Positions 25,321 to 35,957 of a stretch of 64,000 bases of DNA are shown in pieces. Position numbers and translations under genes: made by a program. How positions within the stretch are numbered: position 1 is the first letter of the stretch; each line of letters starts with the position of its first letter. The notes beneath the pieces are model-generated. The model searched no databases and had not been told where the DNA came from. It worked only from the letters and a program-made list of their open reading frames with translations. Source of the DNA: Cytophagales bacterium (GTDB lineage Bacteria; Bacteroidota; Bacteroidia; Cytophagales; Cyclobacteriaceae); the NCBI GenBank assembly GCA_022360015.1, contig JAKSDQ010000180.1, positions 1 to 64,000 of the forward strand, given 5' to 3'.

Positions 25321-28300
25321 TTATACCACCTGCTCCACTTCCTGTTTTTCAATATATAATAAATATCCGCTGATGGTATCAAAACCCATTGCCTGCAGCA
25401 AATCTGCATATTCTATGACCTGCTGCCGGTCTTTCTCTTTTTGCTCTCCGGTTTTAAAATCAACTATAACAGCCTGCCCGTCACGGGTCATAACACGGTC
25501 TGGCCTGCTTATTTCTCCTGTTTTAGGCAATATGGGCACTTCGGTTTTGACATCCCAGTCGGTTGAAAACCAGGAATCAACCACAGTCATATCAAACAGC
25601 TTTGTGATTTTGGCATGGAGCATTGCCTTTTCATCCCTGCCAATGTCTCCCTCCAATTGAAGCTCGTCCAGGGCCTTTTCCAGGTCGTCTTTGTGTTTTA
25701 TCCTGGCCAACAACTCATGCACCAGCAATCCATAATTGATTTTTGACCGTCTTTCCTCAAAAGCTTCTGTAAAGAAAGTGGCAGCCCTTTGCCTGATAGC
25801 GAGTTTGTCCTGCCAGTTGTTGGTGTGGTACTGCCTGAGGTTGATAGTTTGGGTCTGACTTTCTTCTTTTTCACTGGGGCCTATCCCGTCCATTGCGCCT
25901 AAGGTGAATACCAGGTCCCCTGCGTTGTCTTGCCGTTCCATTAAATCAGAATCACTCAGTAACCTATGCAACAAAGCAGCAATATGATTGATTTTACCGC
26001 CCCTGATTTTAGCCGGCCGGTTTCCGAAGGCTAACAGACCATCTTCGGCTCTTGTAAAAGCAACGTACAGGAGATTGAGATTATCCATATAGGTAAGAAT
26101 CATTTCCTCGTAATAGTCCTTTTTAAATACAGTGTTTTTAAGGTTGACAGTATACCGGAGCGGAAAATATCCAAAATCGGCGAAGGGCGATTGCGTGGTA
26201 CGGCTCCAGAGGATATTACTTTTCCTGGTGTCATGGTCAAGCTCCCAGTTTAAGTAGGGAATTATCACGACCTTAAACTGCAGACCTTTGGATTTATGAA
26301 TGGTTAAAATCTGTACGGCATCAATCTCGTCCGAAACCTGGATAGCCAGTTTATAGGCATTGTCCTCCCACCAGTCCAAAAATGAGCTAATATCACCCTT
26401 TTCATCACCCGTAAAGTTTAATATCTGATCCTGAAAGGCCTGGATATAGGCCAGTTCTCCCGGCAGGCGATGAAGATCAAATATATCAATCAGCCTTTCC
26501 ACCAGTTCAAACAAGGGGATCTTACTTAACGAGCTGATTTGCTCACGAAAAGCTTCCGGCAAAAATGTGTCCAGGGCCGCATCGTTGGGTGCCGACAGGA
26601 GTTCATCATTTGAAATCGTTGTATTATTAATCACGTAGCGCTGATATTCGTAGGCCACGGAAACACTGGCTACGTGATCTTGAGGATTAACCAGGAATTT
26701 AAAAATGTTAAGCAACAACTGAATAGAAGGTGCGGATCGCAGAAAAAGGGCTTCATTTGAAACAACATCGTAGCGGTATCCCTGCCTTGCCTGCCCTGAC
26801 TGCTGAAAATTTAACATAAAGTCAGCAATAGCTTTGCCGTCTCTTGCATTACGAACCAGTACTGCAACATCTTTAAGTCGCACACCCCTGTCCTGCAGAT
26901 CTTCCAGGATCACTGGCATTTTCTGGTTTACCTTCTCTTTCCAACCGGTTTTATGGCCGTCTTCATCGACCTCGTCTTCCAGAAAAGTGATGTTTATGTA
27001 ACCCTTTTCATGGCCCTGGCCGGTTTTGGCTGGCTGTTGAACCACTTGTTGATAGGCCGCTTCGATTTTAGCAGCCTCGGGTAGAAGCGCTGACCGCAGG
27101 CTGTCTTCCTCAATGTCCCCGATGACTTCCGAAAGGTTATCTTTCAAGAGTATGGATGCCTTCGAAAAGAGTTGGTTGTTGAAGGCCACTACATGCTGTT
27201 TGCTGCGAAAATTCCGGTCCAGTTGATCCTCCTGAATATAGGCGGCGGGAATGTCCTTTTTGATTCCTTCCAGAAGCAGTTTCCAATCCCCTCCCCGCCA
27301 GCGATAAATCGATTGTTTGATATCACCTACTACCATATTGGCATACCCCTGTGCCAGGCTGTTTTCCACCAACGGTTTAAAATTCTCCCACTGAAAACCC
27401 GATGTATCCTGAAATTCATCAATCAGGAAGTGATGATAAAAGGAGCCTGTCTTTTCATAAATAAAAGGGCTGTCGTTGTCGTTGATGATTTTTTTCAGAA
27501 AATGGGCGGCATCAGAAATGAGCATGACATCATTTTCGCTTTTGTATTCCCTGAGCTTTCTGGTGATATCTGAGAGGATGCCATAGGTGTACAGGTTTCT
27601 CAACACCTGCCTGGCCGACTCATATAATTGATATTGTTGGTCATAATAGGCAACTGCCTCGTTCAGCCAGTTGATCAAACCTGCTTCAACGGCCTCCTCG
27701 ATGATCGTTTTCTTTTTGGAGGTTTTGCTGTACCAGGCTTCCGTATTATCAAGGGCCAGTAATACCCTGTTTTTGGGTTCGTAATCATGGCTTGTCACCA
27801 GCCGGTTAAAGTAATTAGCCACGCCTGTTTTGCCGTACGCAAAATCTTCCACCTCCAATTGATACTTCCGCATTAATGCCAGCCCCTTTTCCCCGATACC
27901 TTTCATATAATTTTCAAAGACAGCCTTAATCTGACCGACATCCTGAATGATCGCCTTCAGCTTATCCGGGGCATCTGACGCCTGAAGCAGGCCGGGTTCT
28001 ATGGTTTTAAAACGCTCTGTGAACACCTCATAACCCAGGATTCTGATATCATTTCTCACATCCCATGACTTTCCCTCATCCACCTTTTCCTCCGAGAACC
28101 TGATCAGCCATTCGGTAAGGGTTTGATTCCCGCCGACCTCTTCCATCAGCTTGTCTACCACGGTCCTGAGCACCTTGTCCTGTTCCAGTTCCAGGGTAAA
28201 CCCGCCAAAGAGCCCCATCTCCCTGGAAAATGCGCGGATGACTTTTTGAAAAAATGTATCGATAGTGCTGACGGAAAAGTTAGTGTAGTTATGTAAAATA

Positions 28301-28584
28301 TTGGAAAGCACCGATTGGCACCTCTCCTGAAATTGGGTTTCGTTAAGTTGCAGATAGGCCTTGAGTTCATGGTACATGGGGTTCTGTTTTCCACGGCTAA
28401 AGTCGTGCAGGTAGCTAAGGATACGGCCTTTCATTTCCTGGGTGGCCTTGTTGGTGAAGGTGACGGCGAGGATGTGGCGAAAATAGGTAGGGTTTCTGAG
28501 GGCCAGCTTCAGGTAGTCCTTAGCCAGCGTATAGGTCTTACCGGAACCGGCGGAGGAGCGATATATTTTGAAGGGTTTTGGCAT
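25321..28584 (-). CDS. addA: AddA-like UvrD-family helicase/nuclease
   Basis: 1087 residues. Superfamily 1 helicase motifs are plain: Walker A SSAGSGKTYTLAK (about 9-21), AVTFTNKATQEMK (Ia), DEFQDTSGFQWEN (II), QSIYRWRGGDW (III), NFRSKQHVV (IV), QILTIHKSKGLQFKVVIIP (V) and LLYVAFTRAED (VI). A C-terminal RecB-type nuclease domain ends with VIVDFKTGEQKEKDRQQV. It unwinds and degrades broken DNA ends together with AddB. It is encoded first, then addB. The upstream gene (M14 peptidase) lies 30 bases away on the same strand but is unrelated in function. Confidence 0.93.
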   Translation of the reverse strand: MPKPFKIYRSSAGSGKTYTLAKDYLKLALRNPTYFRHILAVTFTNKATQEMKGRILSYLHDFSRGKQNPMYHELKAYLQLNETQFQERCQSVLSNILHNYTNFSVSTIDTFFQKVIRAFSREMGLFGGFTLELEQDKVLRTVVDKLMEEVGGNQTLTEWLIRFSEEKVDEGKSWDVRNDIRILGYEVFTERFKTIEPGLLQASDAPDKLKAIIQDVGQIKAVFENYMKGIGEKGLALMRKYQLEVEDFAYGKTGVANYFNRLVTSHDYEPKNRVLLALDNTEAWYSKTSKKKTIIEEAVEAGLINWLNEAVAYYDQQYQLYESARQVLRNLYTYGILSDITRKLREYKSENDVMLISDAAHFLKKIINDNDSPFIYEKTGSFYHHFLIDEFQDTSGFQWENFKPLVENSLAQGYANMVVGDIKQSIYRWRGGDWKLLLEGIKKDIPAAYIQEDQLDRNFRSKQHVVAFNNQLFSKASILLKDNLSEVIGDIEEDSLRSALLPEAAKIEAAYQQVVQQPAKTGQGHEKGYINITFLEDEVDEDGHKTGWKEKVNQKMPVILEDLQDRGVRLKDVAVLVRNARDGKAIADFMLNFQQSGQARQGYRYDVVSNEALFLRSAPSIQLLLNIFKFLVNPQDHVASVSVAYEYQRYVINNTTISNDELLSAPNDAALDTFLPEAFREQISSLSKIPLFELVERLIDIFDLHRLPGELAYIQAFQDQILNFTGDEKGDISSFLDWWEDNAYKLAIQVSDEIDAVQILTIHKSKGLQFKVVIIPYLNWELDHDTRKSNILWSRTTQSPFADFGYFPLRYTVNLKNTVFKKDYYEEMILTYMDNLNLLYVAFTRAEDGLLAFGNRPAKIRGGKINHIAALLHRLLSDSDLMERQDNAGDLVFTLGAMDGIGPSEKEESQTQTINLRQYHTNNWQDKLAIRQRAATFFTEAFEERRSKINYGLLVHELLARIKHKDDLEKALDELQLEGDIGRDEKAMLHAKITKLFDMTVVDSWFSTDWDVKTEVPILPKTGEISRPDRVMTRDGQAVIVDFKTGEQKEKDRQQVIEYADLLQAMGFDTISGYLLYIEKQEVEQVV

Positions 28585-28614
28585 GCTTACATGGACGGTT
28601 TATACATAAAATGT

Positions 28615-31218
28615 TTACGGCACCGTCATATGATCCCCCAAAAATACCGCATTCAAAAACACTTTATTAGTACCAAGCCATGTGCCCCTGAAATTGGGGT
28701 TATCGGCAAACAGGATGGCCCTGCCACTACCCACTTTACTTACAACAAGGGATGCCGAATTGCTCAGAAGGGCCAGATTAGCTGCTGAAACATAGCCGCT
28801 GACCAGGGGGTTGCCAAGATACCGGACTACCGTGCTGAACCGGTTTTCGCTGGGTTCAAGCATCACTTTACTATTGCGGTAAACCCATAACCTGCGACGG
28901 CTATAACCAAAACCCAGGGGGTGGGTAGTGTCCAGATCAGCCTGATAAATAGAACCGCCAATAGCCTGGGAACCATAGTACAAACCGGCAGTGACATAAT
29001 CAGACCGCTCAGGTTCATTAAATGAGCGGTTGTTATTGGCTTCCTTATCCACTTTCTTTAATTTTTCCTCCACAATTTTATTATTAATCACCCATGAAGT
29101 AGCGTCACGGATAGTGATCAGCGTACCACCGGCTTCCAGCCATCCTTTTATCCGCTCGATGTCATCATCCCCAAATAAAGCATAATTACCTGAAACCAAT
29201 ACCAAGCGGTTATAATCATTTAACCTGGCACGGGCAAAGTCGGTGATATCTATTTTTGTAACAGCCATGTTTACCTTGCGATCCATGAGGTGCCAAACCT
29301 CACCGGCCTCATAGCTGGAAACACCTTTACCTACGACCATTAAAACCTTTGGCTGCTTCAGGGGCTGAAAACTATTACTTCCTAAATCCACGCCCTGCAC
29401 ACTAAAACCACTTGGCACCGCAGACACGTCAACTCCAGTCTCTTCAGAAAGCCGCACAAGCAACTGGTGCAGGTCCTGCGGGCTTCTCTTTTGCAAAGAG
29501 ACCGGGATCATCAATGCGCCGTATCCGAATTGGCTAGCTGTTCCATCTGCTAATTTTGCCGTGAATGGTTTAAAAGCCGATTTGACTATAATGCCGTTGC
29601 CCAACAAGCCGCTCAATATCTTGGGTGCGTAATAGTCCTGCCAATCAATAAGATAGGCGTAGTCACTGGACTGCACAGTATTTTGAGGATTAGGAAAGTT
29701 TTGAGATGTTATCTCAGGACCAGGGTTAAAGTTTTTGGTTCTAAGGGGCCGGTGAGGCATACCGTAGGCAAAAACCAAGGCCCAGGCCGAAGCATCGTAA
29801 AAAACGCTGTCATGAAAGTCTGTCACTTTTTCGAACATTGACCGGATGAGGCGGTATTGCGGCTGCTCAGTGGGAACAATGAAGGCATGTCCTCTCACAA
29901 AATTATCTTCCCCAATCTTCCGGTCACTTTTTGCTTCGTAACATTTGATTTGGTGTTGTAAAAGCAGATTTAAAAAGGCCTTGGTTTTGCTCCGGTCATT
30001 TTTATCTCCAAAAATATAGGCCTTTACAGGGTCCTGCCTCGCCTCAACCATAGCCGACCGGAAAAACTTTTGCTGAAAGTCCAGGAAATCGGTTTTGTGC
30101 TCAACGCCTGCCTTTACTGTGGCCAAGCTTGTTGCCAAATGGTTTCGGATGGTAAAAGCGAAAGACAGGTCACCCGTGCTGCTCTGCTGCAAATGGCCAC
30201 GGGAGCTGGCTTGCTCAAAAACCAGTCCTACGCCACCATGTAAATCCGGATAGGTAGAACCATAACCGGGATAGGAGTTATCAAAAACCTCTTTGGTAAA
30301 ATACAGAGAGCCCAGCTTATCCAGGGCATCTGCGAAGTATCCGGCCAGTAAGTTGTTAAGCCGGTCATAATTTTCTCTGGGAACCACGGGATTTTCAGAG
30401 CCAAAGGGTTTGGTGGGCTCAAAAAAGTAGGTGGTATTGGTTCCCATTTCATGAAAATCAGTGACAATATTAGGAAGCCATTTGTGATAAAACCTCATGC
30501 GCGCCTGACTTTCCCAATGCACCAGTGGCAGCCAATCCCTGTTCAGGTCAAACCAGTAATGATTGGTCCGGCCGCCGGGCCAGGCTTCGTTGTGTTCCCG
30601 GTCCAGGGGATCTGCTACCAGGGGGCTTCCTTTGTGCATATTCACCCACAGGGAATGCCGGTCCCTGCCATCCGGATTTAAAACGGGGTCAATGAAAATG
30701 ACCGATTCATCCAGATATCTTCTCACCTCCTCGCTTTGTCCGGCAGTCAGGTAGTAAGCCATTAACATGGCCGCCTCAGTACCTGAGGGTTCGTTTCCGT
30801 GAACATTGTATCCCAGGTGCAGGATGATGGGTTGCCCGTCAACGGATAAACCTGTTTGCCCGGGGTCACACCGTTTTAAGTGGTTTTCACGAATACTTTG
30901 CAGTCGTCCATGATTTTCAGGTGAGGTCACGGTTAGTATTACCAATGGCCGGTTTTCGTATGTTTTTCCAATTTCCTGATAAGTTACCCTACCGGACAGC
31001 TCCGCAAGTGCTTTAAAATAGCTGACTACATGGGCATGCATAGTATGTTGTGATCCGACAGGGTATCCCAGGAATTGTTCCGGGCTGGGGATGCGGTCAT
31101 CGAAATTTGACTCGCCGGGAAAGAAATATTCATTTTGTGCGACGGCAGGAAAGATGGTGAGAAAGGAAAAAATGGATAAAATGATCAGGAAAAGGGGTGG
31201 GTATTGCTTGGATTTCAT
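28615..31218 (-). CDS. M14 family zinc carboxypeptidase, secreted
   Basis: 867 residues with a signal peptide (to about AVAQ28). The zinc ligands are visible: H140 and E143 in NVHGNEPSGTEA, and a third His in VTDFHEMGTN. The C-terminal ~400 residues include a GATase-like Rossmann part (KVLMVVGKGVSSYEAGEVWH, RLVLVSGNYALFGDDDIERI, LFADNPNFRGTW), as in other large Bacteroidota M14 proteins. It should cleave C-terminal residues of peptides in the periplasm or outside the cell. It has no T9SS C-terminal domain that I can recognise. Confidence 0.9.
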   Translation of the reverse strand: MKSKQYPPLFLIILSIFSFLTIFPAVAQNEYFFPGESNFDDRIPSPEQFLGYPVGSQHTMHAHVVSYFKALAELSGRVTYQEIGKTYENRPLVILTVTSPENHGRLQSIRENHLKRCDPGQTGLSVDGQPIILHLGYNVHGNEPSGTEAAMLMAYYLTAGQSEEVRRYLDESVIFIDPVLNPDGRDRHSLWVNMHKGSPLVADPLDREHNEAWPGGRTNHYWFDLNRDWLPLVHWESQARMRFYHKWLPNIVTDFHEMGTNTTYFFEPTKPFGSENPVVPRENYDRLNNLLAGYFADALDKLGSLYFTKEVFDNSYPGYGSTYPDLHGGVGLVFEQASSRGHLQQSSTGDLSFAFTIRNHLATSLATVKAGVEHKTDFLDFQQKFFRSAMVEARQDPVKAYIFGDKNDRSKTKAFLNLLLQHQIKCYEAKSDRKIGEDNFVRGHAFIVPTEQPQYRLIRSMFEKVTDFHDSVFYDASAWALVFAYGMPHRPLRTKNFNPGPEITSQNFPNPQNTVQSSDYAYLIDWQDYYAPKILSGLLGNGIIVKSAFKPFTAKLADGTASQFGYGALMIPVSLQKRSPQDLHQLLVRLSEETGVDVSAVPSGFSVQGVDLGSNSFQPLKQPKVLMVVGKGVSSYEAGEVWHLMDRKVNMAVTKIDITDFARARLNDYNRLVLVSGNYALFGDDDIERIKGWLEAGGTLITIRDATSWVINNKIVEEKLKKVDKEANNNRSFNEPERSDYVTAGLYYGSQAIGGSIYQADLDTTHPLGFGYSRRRLWVYRNSKVMLEPSENRFSTVVRYLGNPLVSGYVSAANLALLSNSASLVVSKVGSGRAILFADNPNFRGTWLGTNKVFLNAVFLGDHMTVP

Positions 31219-31248
31219 AGTATGGTAGTTTGGGGTGAAAAATAAGCA

Positions 31249-31764
31249 TTATTTTCCAGCTAACAACTCCTCATAAATGCCAAAATTCTCGGCATCGTAA
31301 CAAACAAAATTCACGGTCATGGAAGGGTTTTCCCGCAGAAAAGAGGTCACAGAAGATATCGCTATCTCTGCCGCTTTCTGTTTTGGAAAGCGGTAGACTC
31401 CCGTACTGATGTTAGGGAAAGCAATTGTGTTCACCTTGTTTTGTCTGGCAAGGGTCAGGCTATTGCGGTAGGCGTTGGACAAGAGGTCTTCTTCACCCTT
31501 ACTACCACCCTGCCAAACCGGCCCTACGGTATGAATCACGTAGGTGGCAGGCAGTTTACCAGCGGTGGTAATGACAGCTTCCCCCACCGCGCACCCACCT
31601 TGCCGCGATCTGATCTTACGGCAATCGTCCAGAATCTCAGGTCCACCAGCCCGATGGATTGCTCCATCCACCCCACCACCACCCAGCAAACTGGTATTCG
31701 CAGCATTCACAATAGCGTCAACTGTTATTTTTGTAATATCACCCCTTAAAAGATAAATACTCAT
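31249..31764 (-). CDS. macro-domain O-acetyl-ADP-ribose deacetylase
   Basis: 171 residues, a single macro domain. Motifs: [20 protein letters not shown] (ADP-ribose-binding loop 1, with the Asn and the G-rich loop) and [13 protein letters not shown] (loop 2). It binds ADP-ribose and removes acetyl from O-acetyl-ADP-ribose, and relatives reverse mono-ADP-ribosylation. It is cytoplasmic. It sits 30 bases upstream of the M14 peptidase gene on the same strand, an arrangement probably without functional meaning. Confidence 0.93.
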   Translation of the reverse strand: MSIYLLRGDITKITVDAIVNAANTSLLGGGGVDGAIHRAGGPEILDDCRKIRSRQGGCAVGEAVITTAGKLPATYVIHTVGPVWQGGSKGEEDLLSNAYRNSLTLARQNKVNTIAFPNISTGVYRFPKQKAAEIAISSVTSFLRENPSMTVNFVCYDAENFGIYEELLAGK

Positions 31765-31818
31765 TTTTTTCTTAACTGAAATTCACGCCTTTAAAATAAT
31801 TAATCAGCGTCTGCTATG

Positions 31819-32430
31819 CTAATTTTTTCGGTCAAATGCTGCTTCCGGGATGGCAGTAACACCTCCGGACACGATGAATTTCATAAAATGGGTTCTGGAA
31901 ACATCGATCGGTTTTACATTTGACTGAGGCACGATATAAAAATTACCTGAAAAGTTATAGGAATGGGGCAAATACACCGATACCATGTCATGCAGGCCGA
32001 GGTTGGAAAGGTCGTCCTGCGTAATGAAGCCCAATCTTTGAATACCATTTTCCCTGTCCATAAAAACGACAACAGGTTTATTGAATTTTTTCTGTTCACC
32101 CACAAAGGCCCCCATTAATTCTTTGAGGGAAGAGTAAATCAGGCTAATGAGGGGTATTTTCAACACCCCACGTTCAAAATATTCAAAAATGGACTTAATT
32201 ACAATGGTGGAAGTAAGATAACCGACTAAGGTAATCCCGGCTAAGACAATAAGTAACCCCAGTCCAGGTACACTGACGGCTGGTATCAAACCATCCAGCC
32301 AATTCAGGGCAAAGATGATGATGTATAACGTTATGGTAATCGGAGCGAGGACCAAAAGTCCCTTGAAAAAATATTTAAGGAACTTGCTGAAAGTGACTCT
32401 TTCAGGTTGGTGTTTTACAGGGTGATTCAT
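31819..32430 (-). CDS. DUF502 family membrane protein
   Basis: 203 residues. Two transmembrane helices lie near the N-terminus (GLLVLAPITITLYIIIFALN; LGLLIVLAGITLVGYLTSTI), followed by a soluble domain with PLISLIYSSLKELMGAF and VSVYLPHSYNFSGNFYIV. This is the standard DUF502 layout. Function in bacteria is unknown; plant homologues (LCV-like) work at membranes. The gene is separated from the nqr operon by a terminator. Confidence 0.88.
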   Translation of the reverse strand: MNHPVKHQPERVTFSKFLKYFFKGLLVLAPITITLYIIIFALNWLDGLIPAVSVPGLGLLIVLAGITLVGYLTSTIVIKSIFEYFERGVLKIPLISLIYSSLKELMGAFVGEQKKFNKPVVVFMDRENGIQRLGFITQDDLSNLGLHDMVSVYLPHSYNFSGNFYIVPQSNVKPIDVSRTHFMKFIVSGGVTAIPEAAFDRKN

Positions 32431-32585
32431 TGGGCAAAAGTTTAAATTTAACTGTCTAAACGTATATTAATAAAAAAATGATTAAAACGTGTTAAACTTT
32501 ATGACTGGCCTTGTGTCTCATTGATCAGCACCGCTGGAAAACTAAACACGTTATTGGCGCCTGCCTCAGCTAATACGGGAGCAGA

Positions 32586-32618
32586 TAAAAAAAACCCTGA
32601 CTTTAGGGGTCAGGGTTT
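32586..32618 (-). terminator. rho-independent terminator of the nqr operon
   Basis: On the minus strand AAACCCTGAC and GTCAGGGTTT form a perfect 10-bp stem with a 7-base loop followed by a run of T. It starts 25 bases after the nqrE stop and shows that the operon ends without nqrF. Confidence 0.92.
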
Positions 32619-32642
32619 CCAGCATATTTTTTATCGTTTATT

Positions 32643-33260
32643 TCAAATTTTTATACCTATGAATGATAAGAAACCAAGCCCCATCAAGCCCGTAATAATC
32701 ATAGTTATTCCCAAACCTTTAAGGGGGGCAGGTACATTGGAATAGGTTATTTTTTCCCTGATTGCCGCCAGAGCAATGATAGCCAAAAACCATCCGATAC
32801 CTGATGAAAATCCATAAACGGTAGCTTCGGTCAGCGTAAATTCTTTTTGCACCATAAACAGCGAAGATCCCAGAATAGCACAGTTAACTGCGATCAAGGG
32901 CAGAAAAATACCCAACGAACCATACAGGGCCGGTGAAAACTTTTCAATAACCATTTCCACTAACTGCACCATAGCAGCGATAATGGCTATAAACATAATG
33001 AACTGCAAAAAGCTGAGGTCAACCGTTGCGAAATCCATACTTACCCACGTAAGGGCTCCTTCTTTTAAGATATACTCCAGCAATAACCAGTTGACAGGCA
33101 CAGTGATGGTAAGTACAAAGATTACAGCCAGCCCCAGTCCAAAGGCTGTAGGTACTTTTTTGGAAACAGCCAGATAAGAACACATCCCTAAAAAATAGGC
33201 GAATACCATGTTCTCAACAAAAATCGATTTTACACCGAGATTAATTAAATTTTCCCACAT
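32643..33260 (-). CDS. nqrE: Na+-translocating NADH:quinone reductase subunit E
   Basis: 205 residues with six hydrophobic segments ([103 protein letters not shown]). NqrE and NqrD together carry the intramembrane 2Fe-2S cluster; cysteines are present in GMCSYLAV and VNCAILGS as expected. It is the last gene of the operon, followed directly by a strong terminator. Confidence 0.95.
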   Translation of the reverse strand: MWENLINLGVKSIFVENMVFAYFLGMCSYLAVSKKVPTAFGLGLAVIFVLTITVPVNWLLLEYILKEGALTWVSMDFATVDLSFLQFIMFIAIIAAMVQLVEMVIEKFSPALYGSLGIFLPLIAVNCAILGSSLFMVQKEFTLTEATVYGFSSGIGWFLAIIALAAIREKITYSNVPAPLKGLGITMIITGLMGLGFLSFIGIKI

Positions 33261-33272
33261 GATCGTTTAATT

Positions 33273-33953
33273 TTAATGTTCTACGTAACCGTTTTTATAT
33301 CGCTGCACCCAGATGATCAGTCCCAGGATGATGAAAGCGCCTATAGGACTCACCATTAATCCGTTTGCCTGATAACTGGTCCAACCTATGGCTTCAAATA
33401 CCTTAAAGTCAAATATAGATCCTGACCCAAACAACTCCCTGAAAAACGCGACAGCTAAAATTATCCAAGAGTAGCCGAATCCACTACCCAATCCATCAAG
33501 AAATGAGTCCCAGGGTTTGTTACCCATGGCAAATGCTTCAAGACGGCCCATGATAATACAATTGGTAATTATCAACCCTACATAAACCCCCACTACTTTG
33601 GCCACATCATACATATAAGCCCTTAGCACTTGGTCTACCAGGATCACCAGAGACGCGACCACAGCCAGTTGTACAATGATTCTTACCCTGTTGGGGATCA
33701 CATTTCTTAGAATGGATATAATTAAGTTGGAAAAAACAATCACAAAAATCACGGCCAGGGCCATCACCAGCGTTGGCATCATTTTAACTGTCACTGCCAG
33801 GGCAGAGCATATACCCAACACCTGAATGGTGATTGGGTTATCATCATTGAGCGGATCGCTCATAATCTTTCTACGCCTTTTGGAAAGTAACGACTCGGTC
33901 TCTTTTACTTCTACTTCCTGTACTTCCTGCTGTTCAACTGTTTCAGTACTCAT
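33273..33953 (-). CDS. nqrD: Na+-translocating NADH:quinone reductase subunit D
   Basis: 226 residues. A charged N-terminal tail (about 25 residues rich in E) is longer than in gammaproteobacterial NqrD and is followed by the typical DPLNDDNPITIQVLGICSAL start and six membrane segments. The cluster-ligand cysteines are in LGICSALAV and ITNCIIMGR. It works with NqrE inside the membrane. Gap of 12 bases to nqrE. Confidence 0.95.
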   Translation of the reverse strand: MSTETVEQQEVQEVEVKETESLLSKRRRKIMSDPLNDDNPITIQVLGICSALAVTVKMMPTLVMALAVIFVIVFSNLIISILRNVIPNRVRIIVQLAVVASLVILVDQVLRAYMYDVAKVVGVYVGLIITNCIIMGRLEAFAMGNKPWDSFLDGLGSGFGYSWIILAVAFFRELFGSGSIFDFKVFEAIGWTSYQANGLMVSPIGAFIILGLIIWVQRYKNGYVEH

Positions 33954-34010
33954 AATAGTTACTATAGTTTCGTTTATTACTTGAATTCTGATGTTTAACC
34001 GGACGCCTCA

Positions 34011-34766
34011 CTAATTGAGGGCCACCGTTTCTCCTGCTTTTACCTTATCGATGTATGCCTGGTAAAAGCCAATATATTTCAAAAGCATTTCATTGACTCC
34101 ATTGGCAGTCAATGTGGCACCGGACATTCCATCGACCTCATGCTCATCAAATAAGCTGGAGTCCCCTCGTTCACCTTTTTTCATTTCGATTCCAACAAGA
34201 TAACCATTAGAATCAAATAATTGTTTACCCTTATACCGATCTTTTACTTCTTTGTCGGTAATTCTGGCTCCTAATCCCGGTGTTTCGGCTTTATGATCCA
34301 TAGATATACCTTTGATGGTTGTTAAATCGGGAGCTACTGCCACATAGCCCCAAATCTTATCCCACAGGCCAGTTCCAAACATGGCAAAGATGTAGGCTTC
34401 TACTTTTGTAGTGTCTTTTTCGTTCATATACAGGTATACAGGCAATACCTTATTTTCAGAATCCTTTTTGGACTCTTTTTCGATGTTGATTTTTTCAGGA
34501 ACGATAGTGGCTCCTTCATCATCTTTTTCAACCAGCTCGCCTTCCACGTTGACGGCCACTGATTTGGTCCTGGTATTGAATGTGCCGATCACATCCATCT
34601 CAGAAGTTATTTCCATCACGGAACTGAGAATTTGTTTTTTAGTATCCAATTCAACAGCTTTTGTCTGCAATGGTTTCAGACCCACTGCAGCAATAGAGAG
34701 CAAACCTCCCAGCACGACGGTCAACGCCACTGAGAATATAAGGATATATAAATTAGACTGTTGCAC
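34011..34766 (-). CDS. nqrC: Na+-translocating NADH:quinone reductase subunit C
   Basis: 251 residues with one N-terminal membrane helix (LYILIFSVALTVVLGGLLSI) and a periplasmic flavin domain. The covalent FMN attachment motif is EVDGMSGATLT, with the flavinylated threonine at about T218. The flavin is loaded by an ApbE-type transferase, which is not encoded in this window. The start overlaps the end of nqrB by 14 bases. Confidence 0.96.
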   Translation of the reverse strand: MQQSNLYILIFSVALTVVLGGLLSIAAVGLKPLQTKAVELDTKKQILSSVMEITSEMDVIGTFNTRTKSVAVNVEGELVEKDDEGATIVPEKINIEKESKKDSENKVLPVYLYMNEKDTTKVEAYIFAMFGTGLWDKIWGYVAVAPDLTTIKGISMDHKAETPGLGARITDKEVKDRYKGKQLFDSNGYLVGIEMKKGERGDSSLFDEHEVDGMSGATLTANGVNEMLLKYIGFYQAYIDKVKAGETVALN

Positions 34767-35949
34767 GTTGTAACCTCCTTTTTTTGTTGGCTTGTACTAT
34801 ATAATAATCAATTAACGGGGCAAATACATTCATTAACAATATGGCCATCATAATACCTTCGGGATAGGCCGGGTTAACCACCCTGATAATCACCGTAATA
34901 ACACCGATTAAAAATCCATAGATCCATTTTCCTGTTTCAGTTTGAGTCGCTGTTACCGGATCGGTTGCCATAAATACAGCCCCAAAAGCCAGGCCACCTA
35001 TTACCAGATGATATTCTGCCGGCATGAGCATATACGTATTGGCGCCTATGACATTAAAGAGCAATCCCATCGCATAGGCCCCTCCAAATACAGAAACAAT
35101 AATTTTCCAGCTACCAACGCCGGTTAATATTAAAATCGCCCCACCGATCAGGGACATGATCACAGAAGTTTCCCCAATAGAGCCTGGGATCTGACCCCAG
35201 ATCAGATTTCCAAAATCAAAAAGTCCGCTATACCAACTATTTCCCAGGGCAGCTACCACAGGGGATTCTGCTGTGGAAGCCTCCGCAGCAATAGCCAGTG
35301 CAGTGGCACCGGAATATCCATCCACCAGTTGTGTATCACCTACATAGGTCCACACATCGCCGGACATATCGGTTGGGTAGGCAAAGTACAAAAATGCCCT
35401 TGCTGTAAGGGCCACATTGAGAATATTCATACCAGTACCGCCAAAAGCCTCCTTGCCGATAACAACGGCAAATGCTGTGGCCAACGCTACCTGCCAAAGC
35501 GGCACAGTAGGTGGCATCACCAAAGGAATAAGCATACCCGTAACCAGAAATCCTTCATTCACAGGGTGCCTTCTAATGGTAGCAAAAATGAATTCGATGC
35601 TTAAGCCTGTCGCATATGAAACCACCACTACGGGCAGTACCTTTATGGCACCAATCACTAGTGTGTCTAAGCTCAGAAAACTGACTTCTTGTCCTTGAGC
35701 GATAAAGTGCTGGTAACCTACATTGAATATTCCGAAGATAAGACATGGGATCATGGAGATAAGTACTGTCATCATCATCCTTTTCATGTCAATAGCATCC
35801 TTTATCTGCGTGCCGGTTGCATTAGTCGTGCTCTTTGGCGTAAATAGTAGCGTCTCATGGGCCTCGAAAATATAATAAAACTTTTCCCACTTACCTCCTT
35901 TTTCAAAGTGAGGCTTTTGCTTGTCAAAAAAGGTTCTCAGTAGTTTCAT
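34753..35949 (-). CDS. nqrB: Na+-translocating NADH:quinone reductase subunit B
   Basis: 398 residues, many transmembrane helices. It is the core sodium-translocating subunit and carries a covalent FMN at the threonine of DGYSGATAL (about T216). The conserved GKEAFGGTGMNILNVAL and FLVTGMLIPLVMPP stretches are present. It overlaps nqrC by 14 bases, so they are likely coupled in translation. Confidence 0.96.
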   Translation of the reverse strand: MKLLRTFFDKQKPHFEKGGKWEKFYYIFEAHETLLFTPKSTTNATGTQIKDAIDMKRMMMTVLISMIPCLIFGIFNVGYQHFIAQGQEVSFLSLDTLVIGAIKVLPVVVVSYATGLSIEFIFATIRRHPVNEGFLVTGMLIPLVMPPTVPLWQVALATAFAVVIGKEAFGGTGMNILNVALTARAFLYFAYPTDMSGDVWTYVGDTQLVDGYSGATALAIAAEASTAESPVVAALGNSWYSGLFDFGNLIWGQIPGSIGETSVIMSLIGGAILILTGVGSWKIIVSVFGGAYAMGLLFNVIGANTYMLMPAEYHLVIGGLAFGAVFMATDPVTATQTETGKWIYGFLIGVITVIIRVVNPAYPEGIMMAILLMNVFAPLIDYYIVQANKKRRLQRATV

Positions 35950-35957
35950 TGTATCGC